NCBI RefSeq assembly: GCF_000516555.1
Contig: NZ_AZSJ01000003.1
Coordinates: forward strand, 687,186-751,185
Source: Afipia sp. P52-10
GTDB taxonomy: Bacteria; Pseudomonadota; Alphaproteobacteria; Rhizobiales; Xanthobacteraceae
Direction: 5' to 3'
Length of the DNA stretch: 64,000 bases
Shown: piece by piece, positions 1-10,136 of the stretch
Numbering within the stretch: the stretch's first letter is position 1
Layout of the letters: every line of letters begins with the position of its first letter
Program-made: the position numbers and the translations under genes
Notes under the pieces: generated by a model
Database searches by the model: none
Seen by the model: the letters and a program-made list of their open reading frames with translations, nothing else
What the model was told of the DNA's origin: nothing

Positions 1-16
1 TTTTCCGGATCATGCT
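1..16. repeat. Fragment of a dispersed palindromic element (R2)
   Basis: The first bases of the window (ttttccggatcatgct) resemble one arm of the element seen at 25111-25157 and nested at 19286-19340, whose right arm reads tttcgggatcatgc. Only one arm is visible because the window begins here. Confidence 0.35.
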
Positions 17-18
17 TT

Positions 19-44
19 AAACCAGCGCTTCAAACCAGCGCTTC
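19..44. repeat. 13-bp perfect tandem duplication over a stop codon
   Basis: The unit aaaccagcgcttc occurs twice in direct succession (19-31 and 32-44). The TGA of the leftward carboxylesterase gene (30-32) is formed across the unit junction. Removing one unit would still give a stop (TAA) at the same codon, so the duplication is neutral for the protein. Confidence 0.8.
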
Positions 45-1529
45 GATCGCGATCCGCTCCTCGGCCAGCGGATCGCTGTCGAGGCCCGACTGTTTCGTGC
101 CGAAGATCATGGTCGGCCGGGTGGCCGCATCGTAGTGCGGCCAGGGCCCGGTCGCCGCCGTCGCAGGCTCGCCCTGCGTCGCAAAGCCGAGCCAGGCGTC
201 CATCATCTCGCCCGACAGCCGCTCCACCTCCGCACCGGTGCCGGCGAACTTGTCCTGGGTCGGCGCGCCGAGCGTGCCGAACACGAACGCCATCTCCAGC
301 GCGTGGCAGGCGCCGAACGCGCCACGTCGCGCGGGCGAGACGTGGGTGAAGAGATACACCCGGGCATTGCCGCCGGCCGCGCGCTGGTTCAGCGCCCATC
401 GCAGCGAGGGAATCCGGAAGCGGATGTCGCTGTTGATCGCGTCGAGCAGATCGAGATTGCCGTCCGGCAGCCCGCGCGCCCGGCGCGAGGCGCGATAGAC
501 GCCGATCAGGTCGCGCGCCGCCGCCTCGTCCGCCCTCGGCAGCACGGCGCGCACCGCCTTGATCAACGCCGCATCGTCGATCGGATCGCGCGGCAGCGCC
601 GCATCGAACAGCTTCACCTCGTCGCGGTTGGTGCCGATGATGATGTCGATCGCCTTGGCCGCGCCATGGGCGATCGCCTGCATCGGCAGCTCGGGCATGG
701 TCTCGCCATCGGCGACCGGGCCGAACCGCGCGTCGGCGCCGAGCGCCTGCGCGATGCCGCTCTGGGCCTGCAGGATCGCCTCCACCGGCCGTGTCAGCAT
801 CTCGGTGGCGCGCGCTCGCTCCAGCCGCAACAGCGCCAGCATGCCGCCGGCAATGCGATCCGCCATTTGCGGCGTCGCGGCGCGGCCGACGCCGCTCTGC
901 TGGATCGCGCGCGTGAACAATCCGCGCGCCGCCGGCATCGTCGTCAGGCACCCGACCGACGCCGAGCCCGCCGACTCGCCGAAGATCGTCACCGCGGCGG
1001 GATCGCCGCCGAAGGCCGCGATGTTGTCGCGCACCCAGCGCAACGCCGCGATCTGATCGAGCAGCCCCTGGTTGCCATGCGCGCCGATCTCCGGCAGGTG
1101 CAGGAAACCGAGCGCGCCGAGACGATAGTTCAGCGTTACCACCACCACGTCGCCGCGCACCGCCAGCGGGCCGCCGTCATACAGCGTCTCATAGCCCGCG
1201 CCGTGGGTGAAGCCGCCGCCGTGGATCCACACCATCACCGGCCGCTTCGCGCCGTCGCAGGCGGGCGTGAACACGTTCAGGTTCAGGCAGTCCTCGGCCT
1301 GCGGACCGCTGGCGGCGAAGCCGACGATCATGTGGCGGGTCTGCGGCGCGGCGAAACCGATTGCCGTCGCCTCGCGGATGCCGCTCCACGGCTCGGCGGG
1401 CTCGGGCGCCGCGAACCGCTTCGCCTTCGCGTACGGAATGCCGAGAAAGGCCGTATGACGGTCGCGGGTGATGCCGCTGACGCGGCCCGATGTCGTGGTC
1501 ACGACGTCCAGCGTTGCGGTGCCGCTCAT
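30..1529 (-). CDS. Type B carboxylesterase (para-nitrobenzyl esterase family)
   Basis: A 499-aa serine hydrolase predicted to cleave carboxylic esters in the cytoplasm, since no signal peptide is seen. Family landmarks are complete: oxyanion-hole HGGG (103-106), the EDCLNLNV signature (79-86), the nucleophile elbow GESAG with Ser186, an acidic residue in GTNRDE and a catalytic His in GACHALE. The start at MSGTATL was chosen because AGGAG lies 7 nt upstream; a start 27 nt earlier lacks this. Length is normal for the family. The natural substrate cannot be read from sequence, and the gene stands alone on its strand here. Confidence 0.9.
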   Translation of the reverse strand: MSGTATLDVVTTTSGRVSGITRDRHTAFLGIPYAKAKRFAAPEPAEPWSGIREATAIGFAAPQTRHMIVGFAASGPQAEDCLNLNVFTPACDGAKRPVMVWIHGGGFTHGAGYETLYDGGPLAVRGDVVVVTLNYRLGALGFLHLPEIGAHGNQGLLDQIAALRWVRDNIAAFGGDPAAVTIFGESAGSASVGCLTTMPAARGLFTRAIQQSGVGRAATPQMADRIAGGMLALLRLERARATEMLTRPVEAILQAQSGIAQALGADARFGPVADGETMPELPMQAIAHGAAKAIDIIIGTNRDEVKLFDAALPRDPIDDAALIKAVRAVLPRADEAAARDLIGVYRASRRARGLPDGNLDLLDAINSDIRFRIPSLRWALNQRAAGGNARVYLFTHVSPARRGAFGACHALEMAFVFGTLGAPTQDKFAGTGAEVERLSGEMMDAWLGFATQGEPATAATGPWPHYDAATRPTMIFGTKQSGLDSDPLAEERIAIEALV

Positions 1530-1656
1530 CGCGTTTCTCCTGTTGTTTGCATGCATTGTTCGGCCCTGCCGGCGGGCCGGTCAAGCCGCGGCAAGGCGAA
1601 TGGCTGTCATTCGTCAGAACGCAACGATCGGCCGACGCGCGATCCGCCCGCGCAGC

Positions 1657-1953
1657 TCACGTCTTCGCGGCGACCTGCGCGGCGAGCAGGTGCTTCGTCT
1701 CCGCGACGTCCACCAACGGATAGGTCTCGAATTCGGCCGGCACGATGTCCGCCCACTCGTTCAGGATGCGGTGCAGGACGAGGTTGCTCTCCACCGCGAA
1801 CACCGCCACCGCGCCGCGCCCGACCCGCGGGTAAATGTGCCTGCAGATGCCCTGCTCCTGGTAGCGGGCGATCCAGGGCCAGAACGATTGCCGCGTGGCG
1901 GCCATGTCGGACGGCCGCTCCGGCCGCGGATTGGAGATGACGAGAAACAGCAT
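1657..1953 (-). CDS. Small conserved protein, muconolactone-isomerase-like fold
   Basis: A 98-aa cytoplasmic protein without signal or membrane segment. The beginning (MLFLVISNPRPE), a conserved central FWPWIARY and the alternating pattern recall the small ferredoxin-like proteins grouped with muconolactone delta-isomerase or DUF3303; this is recalled resemblance, not a search result. AAAGGACC just before ATG 1953 fixes the start. An in-frame extension to 2049 is open but runs through a tandem repeat and is unlikely to be coding. Function unknown. Confidence 0.7.
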   Translation of the reverse strand: MLFLVISNPRPERPSDMAATRQSFWPWIARYQEQGICRHIYPRVGRGAVAVFAVESNLVLHRILNEWADIVPAEFETYPLVDVAETKHLLAAQVAAKT

Positions 1954-1972
1954 GGATGGTCCTTTTGGCTCT

Positions 1973-2030
1973 GCGTTGAAAGAGGCTTTGCGTTGAAAGA
2001 AGCTTGGCGCTGAAAGAGGTTTGGCGCTGA
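1973..2030. repeat. 17-bp tandem repeat, three full units plus a partial
   Basis: Units at 1973-1989, 1990-2006 and 2007-2023 share the pattern gcgYtgaaagaRgYttK, and 2024-2030 begins a fourth. The array lies in the upstream leader of the leftward gene that starts at 1953, ending about 20 nt before it. The unit length is not a multiple of three, so it is not a coding repeat. Confidence 0.8.
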
Positions 2031-2043
2031 TTTCAGAGCTCAG

Positions 2044-2157
2044 CCTCATCCTGAGGAGGCCGCAAAGCGGCCGTCTCGAAGGATGACTGAGAAAGATGGT
2101 ATGGCTCCTTCGGCCTCATGGTTCGAGACGCCGCTTTTGCGGCGCCTCGCCATGAGG
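2044..2157. repeat. Dispersed double-palindrome intergenic element (R1)
   Basis: Two adjacent imperfect palindromes. The first (2044-2091) has arms tcatcct/aggatga around ggccgc-aaa-gcggcc. The second (2114-2157) has arms cctcatgg/ccatgagg around gccgc-tttt-gcggc. The same architecture recurs at 19202-19366. Elements with this cctcatcctgagga signature are common between genes in Bradyrhizobium-group genomes as I recall them. Confidence 0.75.
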
Positions 2158-2222
2158 GTCCAGGCACCACCAATGGAAAGCCGGGGCAAGAGAGCGCATC
2201 GGCAACCCTCCGCATGGCCAAT

Positions 2223-3059
2223 CTACTTCCGCGTGCGATAATCGCCGAAGGTGGTGTCGCGCTTGTCGAGCTGATCGCGCACGCTGCCGCCGTCGCGCTT
2301 GAAATTCTGCCGGTAGGCCAGCGAGGATTCCGTGGTGAAGGCCAAGGCCTGGATCTCGGTGCCGGCGCGCATCGCCGCCCGCGCGCCCATGATCTCCATC
2401 GCCCGATGAACCGAGCGCTTGTTCAGCTGCTGCAGATCGACCGGAATCTTCGCCGCCCGTTCGGCAAACGCCAGCGTCGCCTCCTCCAGCTCGGCAAGCG
2501 GGAACGCCCGCGTCGCGAACCCGGATTCGGCGGCCTCGACGCCGCTCATTGCATCGCCCGTCAGCATCAACTCCATGGCGCGGCGCATGCCGACCAGCCA
2601 TGGGTGAAACTGCATGTCGGGCGGGCTCATCAGCCGCACCGGCGGATAGCCGATCTGCGCATCCTCAGCCACGAACACCACGTCGCAGGCGGTGGCGAGC
2701 TCCGAACCGCCGGCGAGGCAATAGCCATGCACCTGGGCGATCACGGGCTTGGCCAGATCCCAGATCGTGAACCAGCCATCGACCACATGGCGCGACCACT
2801 GCCCGGCGCCGCCGGCGGTGTGATAGGGCTGGCCGGACCGGTTGTCAGCGGACAGATCGTAGCCGGCCGAGAATGCCGGGCCCGCGCCGCGCACGATCAT
2901 CACCGAGACGTCCGGATCGCGGTCGGCGGCCTGCAGCGCCTCGAGAATCTCCTTGCGCAGCAGATTGCTCAGCGCGTTGCGCTTCTCGGGCCGGTTGAGG
3001 GTGATGCGCCGCACGCGCGGCCGTGGCTCGTCAACGAGAATATGCGTGTACGCGGTCAT
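2223..3059 (-). CDS. Enoyl-CoA hydratase/isomerase (crotonase) family protein
   Basis: A 278-aa crotonase-fold protein acting on an acyl-CoA thioester. The oxyanion-hole segments are present (AFSAGYDLS near 62-70 and the CLAGGSE loop ending at residue 120). Of the two glutamates used by classical enoyl-CoA hydratase, the first is conserved (Glu120 in GGSELA), but the position 20 residues later, normally Glu, is Pro140 (GYPPVRL). Ordinary hydratase chemistry is therefore doubtful; isomerase, hydrolase or lyase activity is possible. It is divergent from the alcohol dehydrogenase genes across about 200 bp, hinting at a shared but unproven catabolic role. Confidence 0.85.
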   Translation of the reverse strand: MTAYTHILVDEPRPRVRRITLNRPEKRNALSNLLRKEILEALQAADRDPDVSVMIVRGAGPAFSAGYDLSADNRSGQPYHTAGGAGQWSRHVVDGWFTIWDLAKPVIAQVHGYCLAGGSELATACDVVFVAEDAQIGYPPVRLMSPPDMQFHPWLVGMRRAMELMLTGDAMSGVEAAESGFATRAFPLAELEEATLAFAERAAKIPVDLQQLNKRSVHRAMEIMGARAAMRAGTEIQALAFTTESSLAYRQNFKRDGGSVRDQLDKRDTTFGDYRTRK

Positions 3060-3163
3060 TGATTCCTTCCCTTTTTCTTGACGCCTGGTCCGAGCCGCCC
3101 GGAATCAACCGGACCCATGCGCAAAGACTGCGTCCGTTTGCCGTTTTTGCCTGAGTTGGGCGA

Positions 3164-3194
3164 TTGACCCGACCAGCCGAATTTGCGCTACACT
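3164..3194 (+). promoter_or_regulatory. Candidate sigma-70 type promoter for the first alcohol dehydrogenase
   Basis: TTGACC at 3164-3169 with TACACT at 3189-3194 (19-bp spacer) or GCTACA at 3187-3192 (17-bp spacer), about 65 bp before the ATG at 3258. It fits a housekeeping promoter but is only a sequence match. Confidence 0.35.
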
Positions 3195-3257
3195 GCCTGC
3201 AGCGAACGCAAATCCTGTCGCTCCGTCAAGAGAACCAACCGCAAGGGAAGTACGCCG

Positions 3258-4346
3258 ATGAAGGCCGCCGTTCTGTATGAAGTCAACAAGCCGCTGGTGA
3301 TCGAGGAGGTCAGCGTCAACAAGCCGGGGCCGCGGGAGGTCTTGATCCGGACCAAGGTCGCGGGCCTCTGCCATTCCGACCTGCACTTCATGGAAGGCCT
3401 TTATCCCTGGCCGCTGCCGACCATTCCCGGCCATGAATCCTCCGGCATCGTCGAGCAGGTCGGCTCCGACGTGACCTATGTGAAGCCGGGCGACCACGTC
3501 GTCACCTGCCTGTCGGTGTTCTGCGGCACCTGCGACATGTGCACCACCGGACGCCCCGTGCTCTGCACCGGAACCGACGTGAAGATGATGCCGGGCGTCG
3601 CCAACCGCTTCTCCTGGGGCCGCAAGGAGAAGCTGAACCAGTTCCTGAACCTGTCCTCGTTCGGTGAGCAGATGCTCGTGCACGAGAACGCGATCGTGAA
3701 GATCAAGAAGGAGATGCCGCTCGACCTCGCCGCGCTGATCGGCTGCGGCGTGATGACCGGCTATGGCGCCGTGGTGAACACCGCCGGCGTGCGGGCCGGC
3801 GAGACGGTTGCGGTGCTCGGCTGCGGCGGCGTCGGCATGGCGGCGATCAACGGCGCGAAGATCGCCGGTGCGGGCCGCGTGTTCGCCATCGACACCAATC
3901 CGGCTAAGCTGCAGCTTGCGACCAAGCTCGGCGCCACCGACCTGATCAACCCGAACGACGGCGATCCGATCAAGCAGATCAAGGACAAGACCAACGGCGT
4001 CGGCGTCGAGCACGCGATCGAATGCCTCGGCGCGAAGATCACCGCCGAGCAGGCGTTCGGCATGCTGGCGCCGGGTGGCACCGCCACCGTGGTCGGCATG
4101 ATCCCGTTCGGCACCAAGATCGAGCTGCACGGCGCCGACTTCCTGCGCGAGAAGCGCATTCAGGGGTCGTCGATGGGCTCCAACCACTTCCGGGTCGACA
4201 TGCCGCGCCTCGTCGACTTCTACCTGAAAGGGCTGCTGCACCTCGACGACTGGGTTTCCGCCCGCATCAAGCTGTCGGAGATCAACGACGGCTTCGCCGC
4301 CATGAAGGCGGGCAAGGTGGTCCGCAGCATCATCGAGTTCAACTAA
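3258..4346 (+). CDS. Zinc-dependent alcohol dehydrogenase, copy 1
   Basis: A 362-aa medium-chain dehydrogenase/reductase that should interconvert an alcohol and an aldehyde with NAD(P). Catalytic zinc ligands are Cys38 (GLCHSD), His59 (GHE) and Cys163 (GCGVMTGYG). The structural zinc site is Cys89, 92, 95 and 103. The nucleotide-binding motif GCGGVG is at 188-193. The start was set at MKAAVL because AAGGGAAG precedes it; an upstream in-frame Met has no ribosome site. A near-identical paralogue follows at 4572, and a strong terminator separates them. The substrate is unknown; the Cys163 segment resembles the class III and NDMA-dependent groups. Confidence 0.92.
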   Translation: MKAAVLYEVNKPLVIEEVSVNKPGPREVLIRTKVAGLCHSDLHFMEGLYPWPLPTIPGHESSGIVEQVGSDVTYVKPGDHVVTCLSVFCGTCDMCTTGRPVLCTGTDVKMMPGVANRFSWGRKEKLNQFLNLSSFGEQMLVHENAIVKIKKEMPLDLAALIGCGVMTGYGAVVNTAGVRAGETVAVLGCGGVGMAAINGAKIAGAGRVFAIDTNPAKLQLATKLGATDLINPNDGDPIKQIKDKTNGVGVEHAIECLGAKITAEQAFGMLAPGGTATVVGMIPFGTKIELHGADFLREKRIQGSSMGSNHFRVDMPRLVDFYLKGLLHLDDWVSARIKLSEINDGFAAMKAGKVVRSIIEFN

Positions 4347-4354
4347 GCGACCGA

Positions 4355-4387
4355 AACCTCCCCCGAGACACCGGGGGAGGTTTTTTC
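4355..4387 (+). terminator. Rho-independent terminator between the two alcohol dehydrogenase genes
   Basis: Stem cctccccc/gggggagg (4357-4364 with 4373-4380), extended by AA/TT, followed by six T residues (4381-4386). It starts 9 bp after the stop codon of copy 1, so copy 2 probably has its own promoter in 4388-4571. Confidence 0.9.
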
Positions 4388-4571
4388 TTGCCGCCGCGCG
4401 ATCCCTGCGAAAACGGGAGCTACCGGGATCGGCGGACGAGCGGCACCATCGACGACAAAACCTGCGCGGCAGACGCGGGGCGATCGACAAGACCACATCC
4501 AACAAGACACAAACAAGACCAAGACGCGCTGAAGCGCCGGGATCGGAAACACCAAGGACAAGGGAAACGCC

Positions 4572-5660
4572 ATGAAGGCCGCCGTTCTGTTCGAACCTCA
4601 CACGCCGCTGGCGATCGAAGAGGTCAGCGTCAACAAGCCGGGGCCGCGTGAGGTCCTGATCCGTACCAAGGTCGCGGGCCTCTGCCACTCCGACCTGCAC
4701 TTCATGGAGGGGCTCTATCCCTATCCGATGCCGGTGATCCTCGGCCACGAATCGTCCGGCGTCGTCGAGCAGGTCGGCTCCGACGTGACCTATGTGAAGC
4801 CGGGCGACCATGTCGTCACCTGCCTGTCGGTGTTCTGCGGCACCTGCGACATGTGCACCACCGGCCGTCCCGTGCTCTGCACCGGCACCGACGTCAAGCT
4901 GGTCGCGGGCACCGACAAGCGCTTCTCCTGGGGCCGCAAGGAGAAGCTCAATCAGTTCGCCAACCTTTCATCGTTTGCCGAACAGATGCTGGTGCACGAG
5001 AACGCGATCGTGAAAATCAGGAAGGAGATGCCGCTCGACCTCGCCGCCCTGATCGGCTGCGGCGTGATGACCGGCTATGGCGCGGCGGTGAACACCGCCA
5101 AGATCCGCGCCGGCGAAAGCGTCGCGGTGATCGGCTGCGGCGGCGTCGGCATGGCGGCGATCAACGGTGCGAAGATCGCCGGCGCTGGCCGCGTGTTCGC
5201 GGTCGATACCAACCCGGCCAAGCTGCAGCTCGCCACCAAGCTCGGCGCCACTGACCTGATCAACCCGAAGGATGGCGATCCGATCCAGCAGATCAAGGAC
5301 AAGACCGGCGGCATCGGCGTCGAGCACGCGATCGAATGCCTCGGCGCCAAGGTGACCGCCGAGCAGGCGTTCGGTATGCTGGCGCCGGGCGGCACCGCCA
5401 CCGTGGTCGGCATGATCCCGTTCGGCACCAAGATCGAACTGCACGGCGCCGACTTCCTGCGCGAACGCCGCATGCAGGGCTCGAACATGGGCTCGAACCA
5501 TTTCCGGGTCGATATGCCCCGCCTGGTGGACTTCTATCTCAGGGGCCTGCTGCACCTCGACGACTGGGTCTCCGCCCGCATCAAGCTATCGGAGATCAAC
5601 GAGGGCTTCGCCAACATGAAGGCGGGCAAGGTGGTCCGCAGCATCATCGAGTTCAACTGA
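4572..5660 (+). CDS. Zinc-dependent alcohol dehydrogenase, copy 2
   Basis: A 362-aa tandem paralogue of the gene at 3258-4346. By eye about 36 of 362 residues differ (roughly 90% identity) with no gaps. All zinc ligands and the GCGGVG motif are kept. Differences cluster at residues 7-14, 51-57 (WPLPTIP versus YPMPVIL) and 110-116. In this fold the 51-57 segment lies close to the active-site entrance, so the copies may differ in substrate preference. AAGGGAAA precedes the ATG. The 225 bp between the genes holds the copy-1 terminator and presumably a separate promoter. Confidence 0.92.
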   Translation: MKAAVLFEPHTPLAIEEVSVNKPGPREVLIRTKVAGLCHSDLHFMEGLYPYPMPVILGHESSGVVEQVGSDVTYVKPGDHVVTCLSVFCGTCDMCTTGRPVLCTGTDVKLVAGTDKRFSWGRKEKLNQFANLSSFAEQMLVHENAIVKIRKEMPLDLAALIGCGVMTGYGAAVNTAKIRAGESVAVIGCGGVGMAAINGAKIAGAGRVFAVDTNPAKLQLATKLGATDLINPKDGDPIQQIKDKTGGIGVEHAIECLGAKVTAEQAFGMLAPGGTATVVGMIPFGTKIELHGADFLRERRMQGSNMGSNHFRVDMPRLVDFYLRGLLHLDDWVSARIKLSEINEGFANMKAGKVVRSIIEFN

Positions 5661-5686
5661 GGCCGCGCTTCCAAACACGTTGCCAC

Positions 5687-5720
5687 CCGAGAGAGCCCGG
5701 CTGAATCGCCGGCCTCTCGG
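5687..5720. other. Stem-loop between convergent genes
   Basis: ccgagag/ctctcgg arms with an inner cggc/gccg stem, lying 26 bp after the copy-2 alcohol dehydrogenase stop. No T run follows, so it is a weak terminator candidate only. Confidence 0.4.
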
Positions 5721-5726
5721 ATGACT

Positions 5727-5751
5727 GGGTCCCCGCCTGCGCGGGAACGAC
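5727..5751. repeat. Short GC-rich hairpin repeat
   Basis: The gggtccccgc...gcggg...acgac pattern resembles a short hairpin common between genes in Bradyrhizobium-group chromosomes. Only this copy was seen in the window. Confidence 0.35.
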
Positions 5752-5848
5752 GTCTACCGTTGTGGCGCTTGTGGGGCCTGCTTGTGAGGCCCTGCTTGTG
5801 AGCACCGTGGCCGCATCGACGGCCGCGCCGCCGCCATACGCGGCGCGC

Positions 5849-7438
<1,590 letters not shown>

Positions 7439-7493
7439 GTCCATGTTCCAGACAGGTTTTTCAAAGAGTGGAGAAACGAAACCGCGCGAGGCT

Positions 7494-7519
7494 CCCTCTC
7501 CCCATTTGCGGGGAGAGGG
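7494..7519. repeat. Hairpin repeat (ccctctcccc...ggggagaggg) between serC and serA
   Basis: A perfect 10-bp inverted repeat (7494-7503 with 7510-7519) with loop atttgc. This motif is a frequent dispersed element in Bradyrhizobium-type intergenic regions as I recall. A truncated relative (ctctcggtggggagag) is visible near 8879. It lies in the serC-serA leader and could modulate read-through. Confidence 0.55.
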
Positions 7520-7663
7520 CCGGGGCGAAAGGCTGCCCGGTTGGAGACGTCCGAACCGCCTTACGCCCGGATCTCGCGAGAGACCGCTCCCGTGAGGAAG
7601 CGGCAGAGAAACAAGTCGTCCCGATCACGCCACCTGCGTCAGGCGCCGTGATCGAGCAGCCTT

Positions 7664-7696
7664 TTCATCAAGCCGCCTTATTCATCAAGCCGCCTT
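7664..7696. repeat. 17-bp tandem duplication over the serC stop codon
   Basis: ttcatcaagccgcctt plus one base occurs at 7664-7680 and again at 7681-7697, differing only at the last base. The second unit carries the last codons and TGA of the leftward serC gene; the first is an untranslated duplicate just downstream. Confidence 0.8.
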
Positions 7697-8854
7697 GGCG
7701 AGCTGCGCCTTGGCTTCGGCGAACGCCCAATCGAGCCACTGGGTCAGGATTTCGACATCCTTGGCCTCGACGGTGGCGCCGCACCAGATCCGCAAGCCCG
7801 GAGGCGCATCGCGGTACGCGCCGAGGTCGTAGCCCGCGCCTTCCTTCTCGATCGCGTTGACCAGCGTCTTGGCGAAGTCCGCCTGCTTGTCGGCGGGAAG
7901 CGCCGTGACCTGCGGATCGACCACCTTCATGCAGACCGATGTGTTGGAGCGGATCGCCGGGTCCTTCGCCAGGAAATCCACCCACGGGGTCTTCGCCGCC
8001 CAGTCGCTCAACACCTTGGTCGAGGCATCGGCACGCGCCATCAGCCCCTTCAGGCCGCCGACCGACTTCGCCCAGCTGAGCGTATCGATGTAATCCTCGA
8101 CGCAGAGCATCGACGGCGTGTTGATGGTCTCGCCCTCGAAGATGCCCTCGTTGATCTTGCCGCTCTTGGTCATGCGGAAGATCTTCGGCAGCGGCCACGG
8201 CGGCGTGTAGCTCTCGAGCCGGGCCACGGCGCGCGGCGACAGGATCAGCATGCCGTGCGCGGCCTCGCCGCCCAGCGCCTTCTGCCAGGAGAACGTCACC
8301 ACATCGAGCTTGTCCCACGCGAGCGGCTGCGCAAACGCCGCCGACGTGGCGTCGCAGATCGTCAGACCTTCACGGTCGGCCTTGATCCAGTCGGCGTTCG
8401 GCACGCGCACGCCGGAGGTCGTGCCGTTCCAGGTGAACACCACGTCGGAGGCCGGATCGACCTTCGCCAGGTCCGGCAATTCGCCGTAGCCCGCCTTCAG
8501 CGTCGTCACATCCTTCAGCTTCAATTCCTTGGCGACATCGCTGACCCAGCCTTCGCCGAACGATTCCCACGCCAGCATGGTGATCTTGCGCGGACCGAGC
8601 AGCGACCACAGCGCCATCTCGACGGCCCCGGTGTCCGACGCCGGCACGATGCCGATCCGATAGTCCTTCGGCACCTCGAGGACTTCGCGCGTCAACTCGA
8701 TCGCAAGCTTCAGCTTCGCCTTGCCGATCTTGGCGCGGTGCGAGCGGCCGAGCGCTGCGTCTTTCAGTTTTTCGGGAGACCAGCCGGGGCGCTTCGCGCA
8801 GGGGCCAGAAGAAAAATGCGGCACTGCCGGCCGCACGGTGGGCTTCGTCGCCAT
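7685..8854 (-). CDS. serC: Phosphoserine aminotransferase
   Basis: A 389-aa PLP-dependent class V aminotransferase that converts 3-phosphohydroxypyruvate and glutamate to phosphoserine; related family members also act in pyridoxal phosphate synthesis. The PLP lysine is Lys192 in [10 protein letters not shown]. The [13 protein letters not shown] start and the length match the alphaproteobacterial long SerC type. GGAAGGA precedes the ATG. It is upstream of serA on the same strand, the usual order in this group, so one serine operon is likely. The third enzyme, SerB, is not in this window. Confidence 0.96.
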   Translation of the reverse strand: MATKPTVRPAVPHFSSGPCAKRPGWSPEKLKDAALGRSHRAKIGKAKLKLAIELTREVLEVPKDYRIGIVPASDTGAVEMALWSLLGPRKITMLAWESFGEGWVSDVAKELKLKDVTTLKAGYGELPDLAKVDPASDVVFTWNGTTSGVRVPNADWIKADREGLTICDATSAAFAQPLAWDKLDVVTFSWQKALGGEAAHGMLILSPRAVARLESYTPPWPLPKIFRMTKSGKINEGIFEGETINTPSMLCVEDYIDTLSWAKSVGGLKGLMARADASTKVLSDWAAKTPWVDFLAKDPAIRSNTSVCMKVVDPQVTALPADKQADFAKTLVNAIEKEGAGYDLGAYRDAPPGLRIWCGATVEAKDVEILTQWLDWAFAEAKAQLAKAA

Positions 8855-9031
8855 TGCTCTATCCTTCCAGATAGCTGCCTCTCGGTGGGGAGAGGTTTCC
8901 CGCAGCCGGATTTATAGAAACGCCTGCGGTTGCGCAAGGTTCTTTGAATCCCACTTCGGCCTGCCCGCAGCCGTTTGGGCAGAACGGCGCAGGAACGCTA
9001 ACGCGAATGTGAGGAGCTCTGTCGCGCGTCG

Positions 9032-10000
9032 TCAGCGCGCGCGAATCGGCTTCGCCATCGTCTCGGTGCGGTTGGTCCACACCAGCCCGCCGAACATCTC
9101 CGGCACCAGCGCGAGTTCATCCGGACGATCGATGCCGGCGGTGGCGCCACCGCTCCACGGCCCAAGCAGGATCACGTCGGTCCCCGCCGCCTGCATGCGC
9201 GCGACGAATTTGTAGGGCCAGCCCCACAGCCACGGCGCCGCGTTGGCGGGAATAGCGACGATGGTGTTGCGGCAAGCGGCCGGCACACGGCCACTCCAGC
9301 CGAACGCGGCATAGCGCAACAGACATGTCTTCACCGATTGCGGATCGAAACCGCGCAAGCCGGGAATTCCCGCCACCGCCGCGCGGGTCGGCTGCGCTCC
9401 GCCATAGACGCCGAAGATGCGTTTCCAGAACTCGGGGCGCGCCCTGACGAGGTCGGCGAGCGCAGTCCCCTCCTCCGCCCGTCGACTCTTGAAGTTGATC
9501 AGGAAGCGGCCATTGGGCAGCGCCTCGAACACCTCGGTCAGTTCGGGCATCAGCCCCTTGCCCTTGCCGCGAAACGGGAATGTCTTGCCGCCGTCGGCGG
9601 TGTAGCCGTAGCCGATGTCGAGCGTCTTCAGCACCGCATACGGCGTCTGCTCGGTCACACCCTTGCCGTCGGTCCGGCACTCCAGCGTCCAATCGTGGAA
9701 CACCGCGAACTTGCCGTCCGGCGTGAGATGGACGTCGAGCTCCACCACGTCCGCGCCCGCCTCGAACGCCGCCCGCATCGAGGCGATGGTGTTCTCCAGC
9801 AGATCGTGCTGCGGCGGGTTGATCAGCGAGGCTGTGCAGGTGTCGCGCCCGACCTCGTCCACCGGATAGGATTGGAAAATGCCGCGATGGGCCAGCACCC
9901 GCGGCTGGGTTTCGAGTTGCGGGGCGAGCAGCATGGACGAATTGCCGAGCCAAAGCGCTCCGGCCACGACCAAAACTGCGATCAAAAGTGCCCTGACCAT
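9032..10000 (-). CDS. Glycerophosphodiester phosphodiesterase family protein
   Basis: A 322-aa protein with an N-terminal hydrophobic segment (residues 3-20, a membrane anchor or signal), so probably periplasmic. Catalytic signatures are His38-Arg39 (AHRG), Glu69-Asn70 (LENT), Glu87/Asp89 (VELDVHL) and His102 (FHDW). Family members hydrolyse glycerophosphodiesters to glycerol-3-phosphate and an alcohol, recovering phosphate and headgroups. Four cysteines (about 55, 108, 220, 238) could form disulfides. The start was moved inward to MVRALLIAV, which has GGGGAC before it; the longer in-frame extension overlaps the neighbouring gene and is not coding. Confidence 0.88.
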   Translation of the reverse strand: MVRALLIAVLVVAGALWLGNSSMLLAPQLETQPRVLAHRGIFQSYPVDEVGRDTCTASLINPPQHDLLENTIASMRAAFEAGADVVELDVHLTPDGKFAVFHDWTLECRTDGKGVTEQTPYAVLKTLDIGYGYTADGGKTFPFRGKGKGLMPELTEVFEALPNGRFLINFKSRRAEEGTALADLVRARPEFWKRIFGVYGGAQPTRAAVAGIPGLRGFDPQSVKTCLLRYAAFGWSGRVPAACRNTIVAIPANAAPWLWGWPYKFVARMQAAGTDVILLGPWSGGATAGIDRPDELALVPEMFGGLVWTNRTETMAKPIRAR

Positions 10001-10136
10001 CGTCCCCACTCTGCGTCGGGACACACACGTCAGTTCAAATCGGGCGAAAGAAAGAACGGCCGCGCCCGCGCACGACGATACGCACAGGATGGCCGGCGCC
10101 TCGGCTCGTCTGACCGCTTCCTCGCCTTGACGCGCG

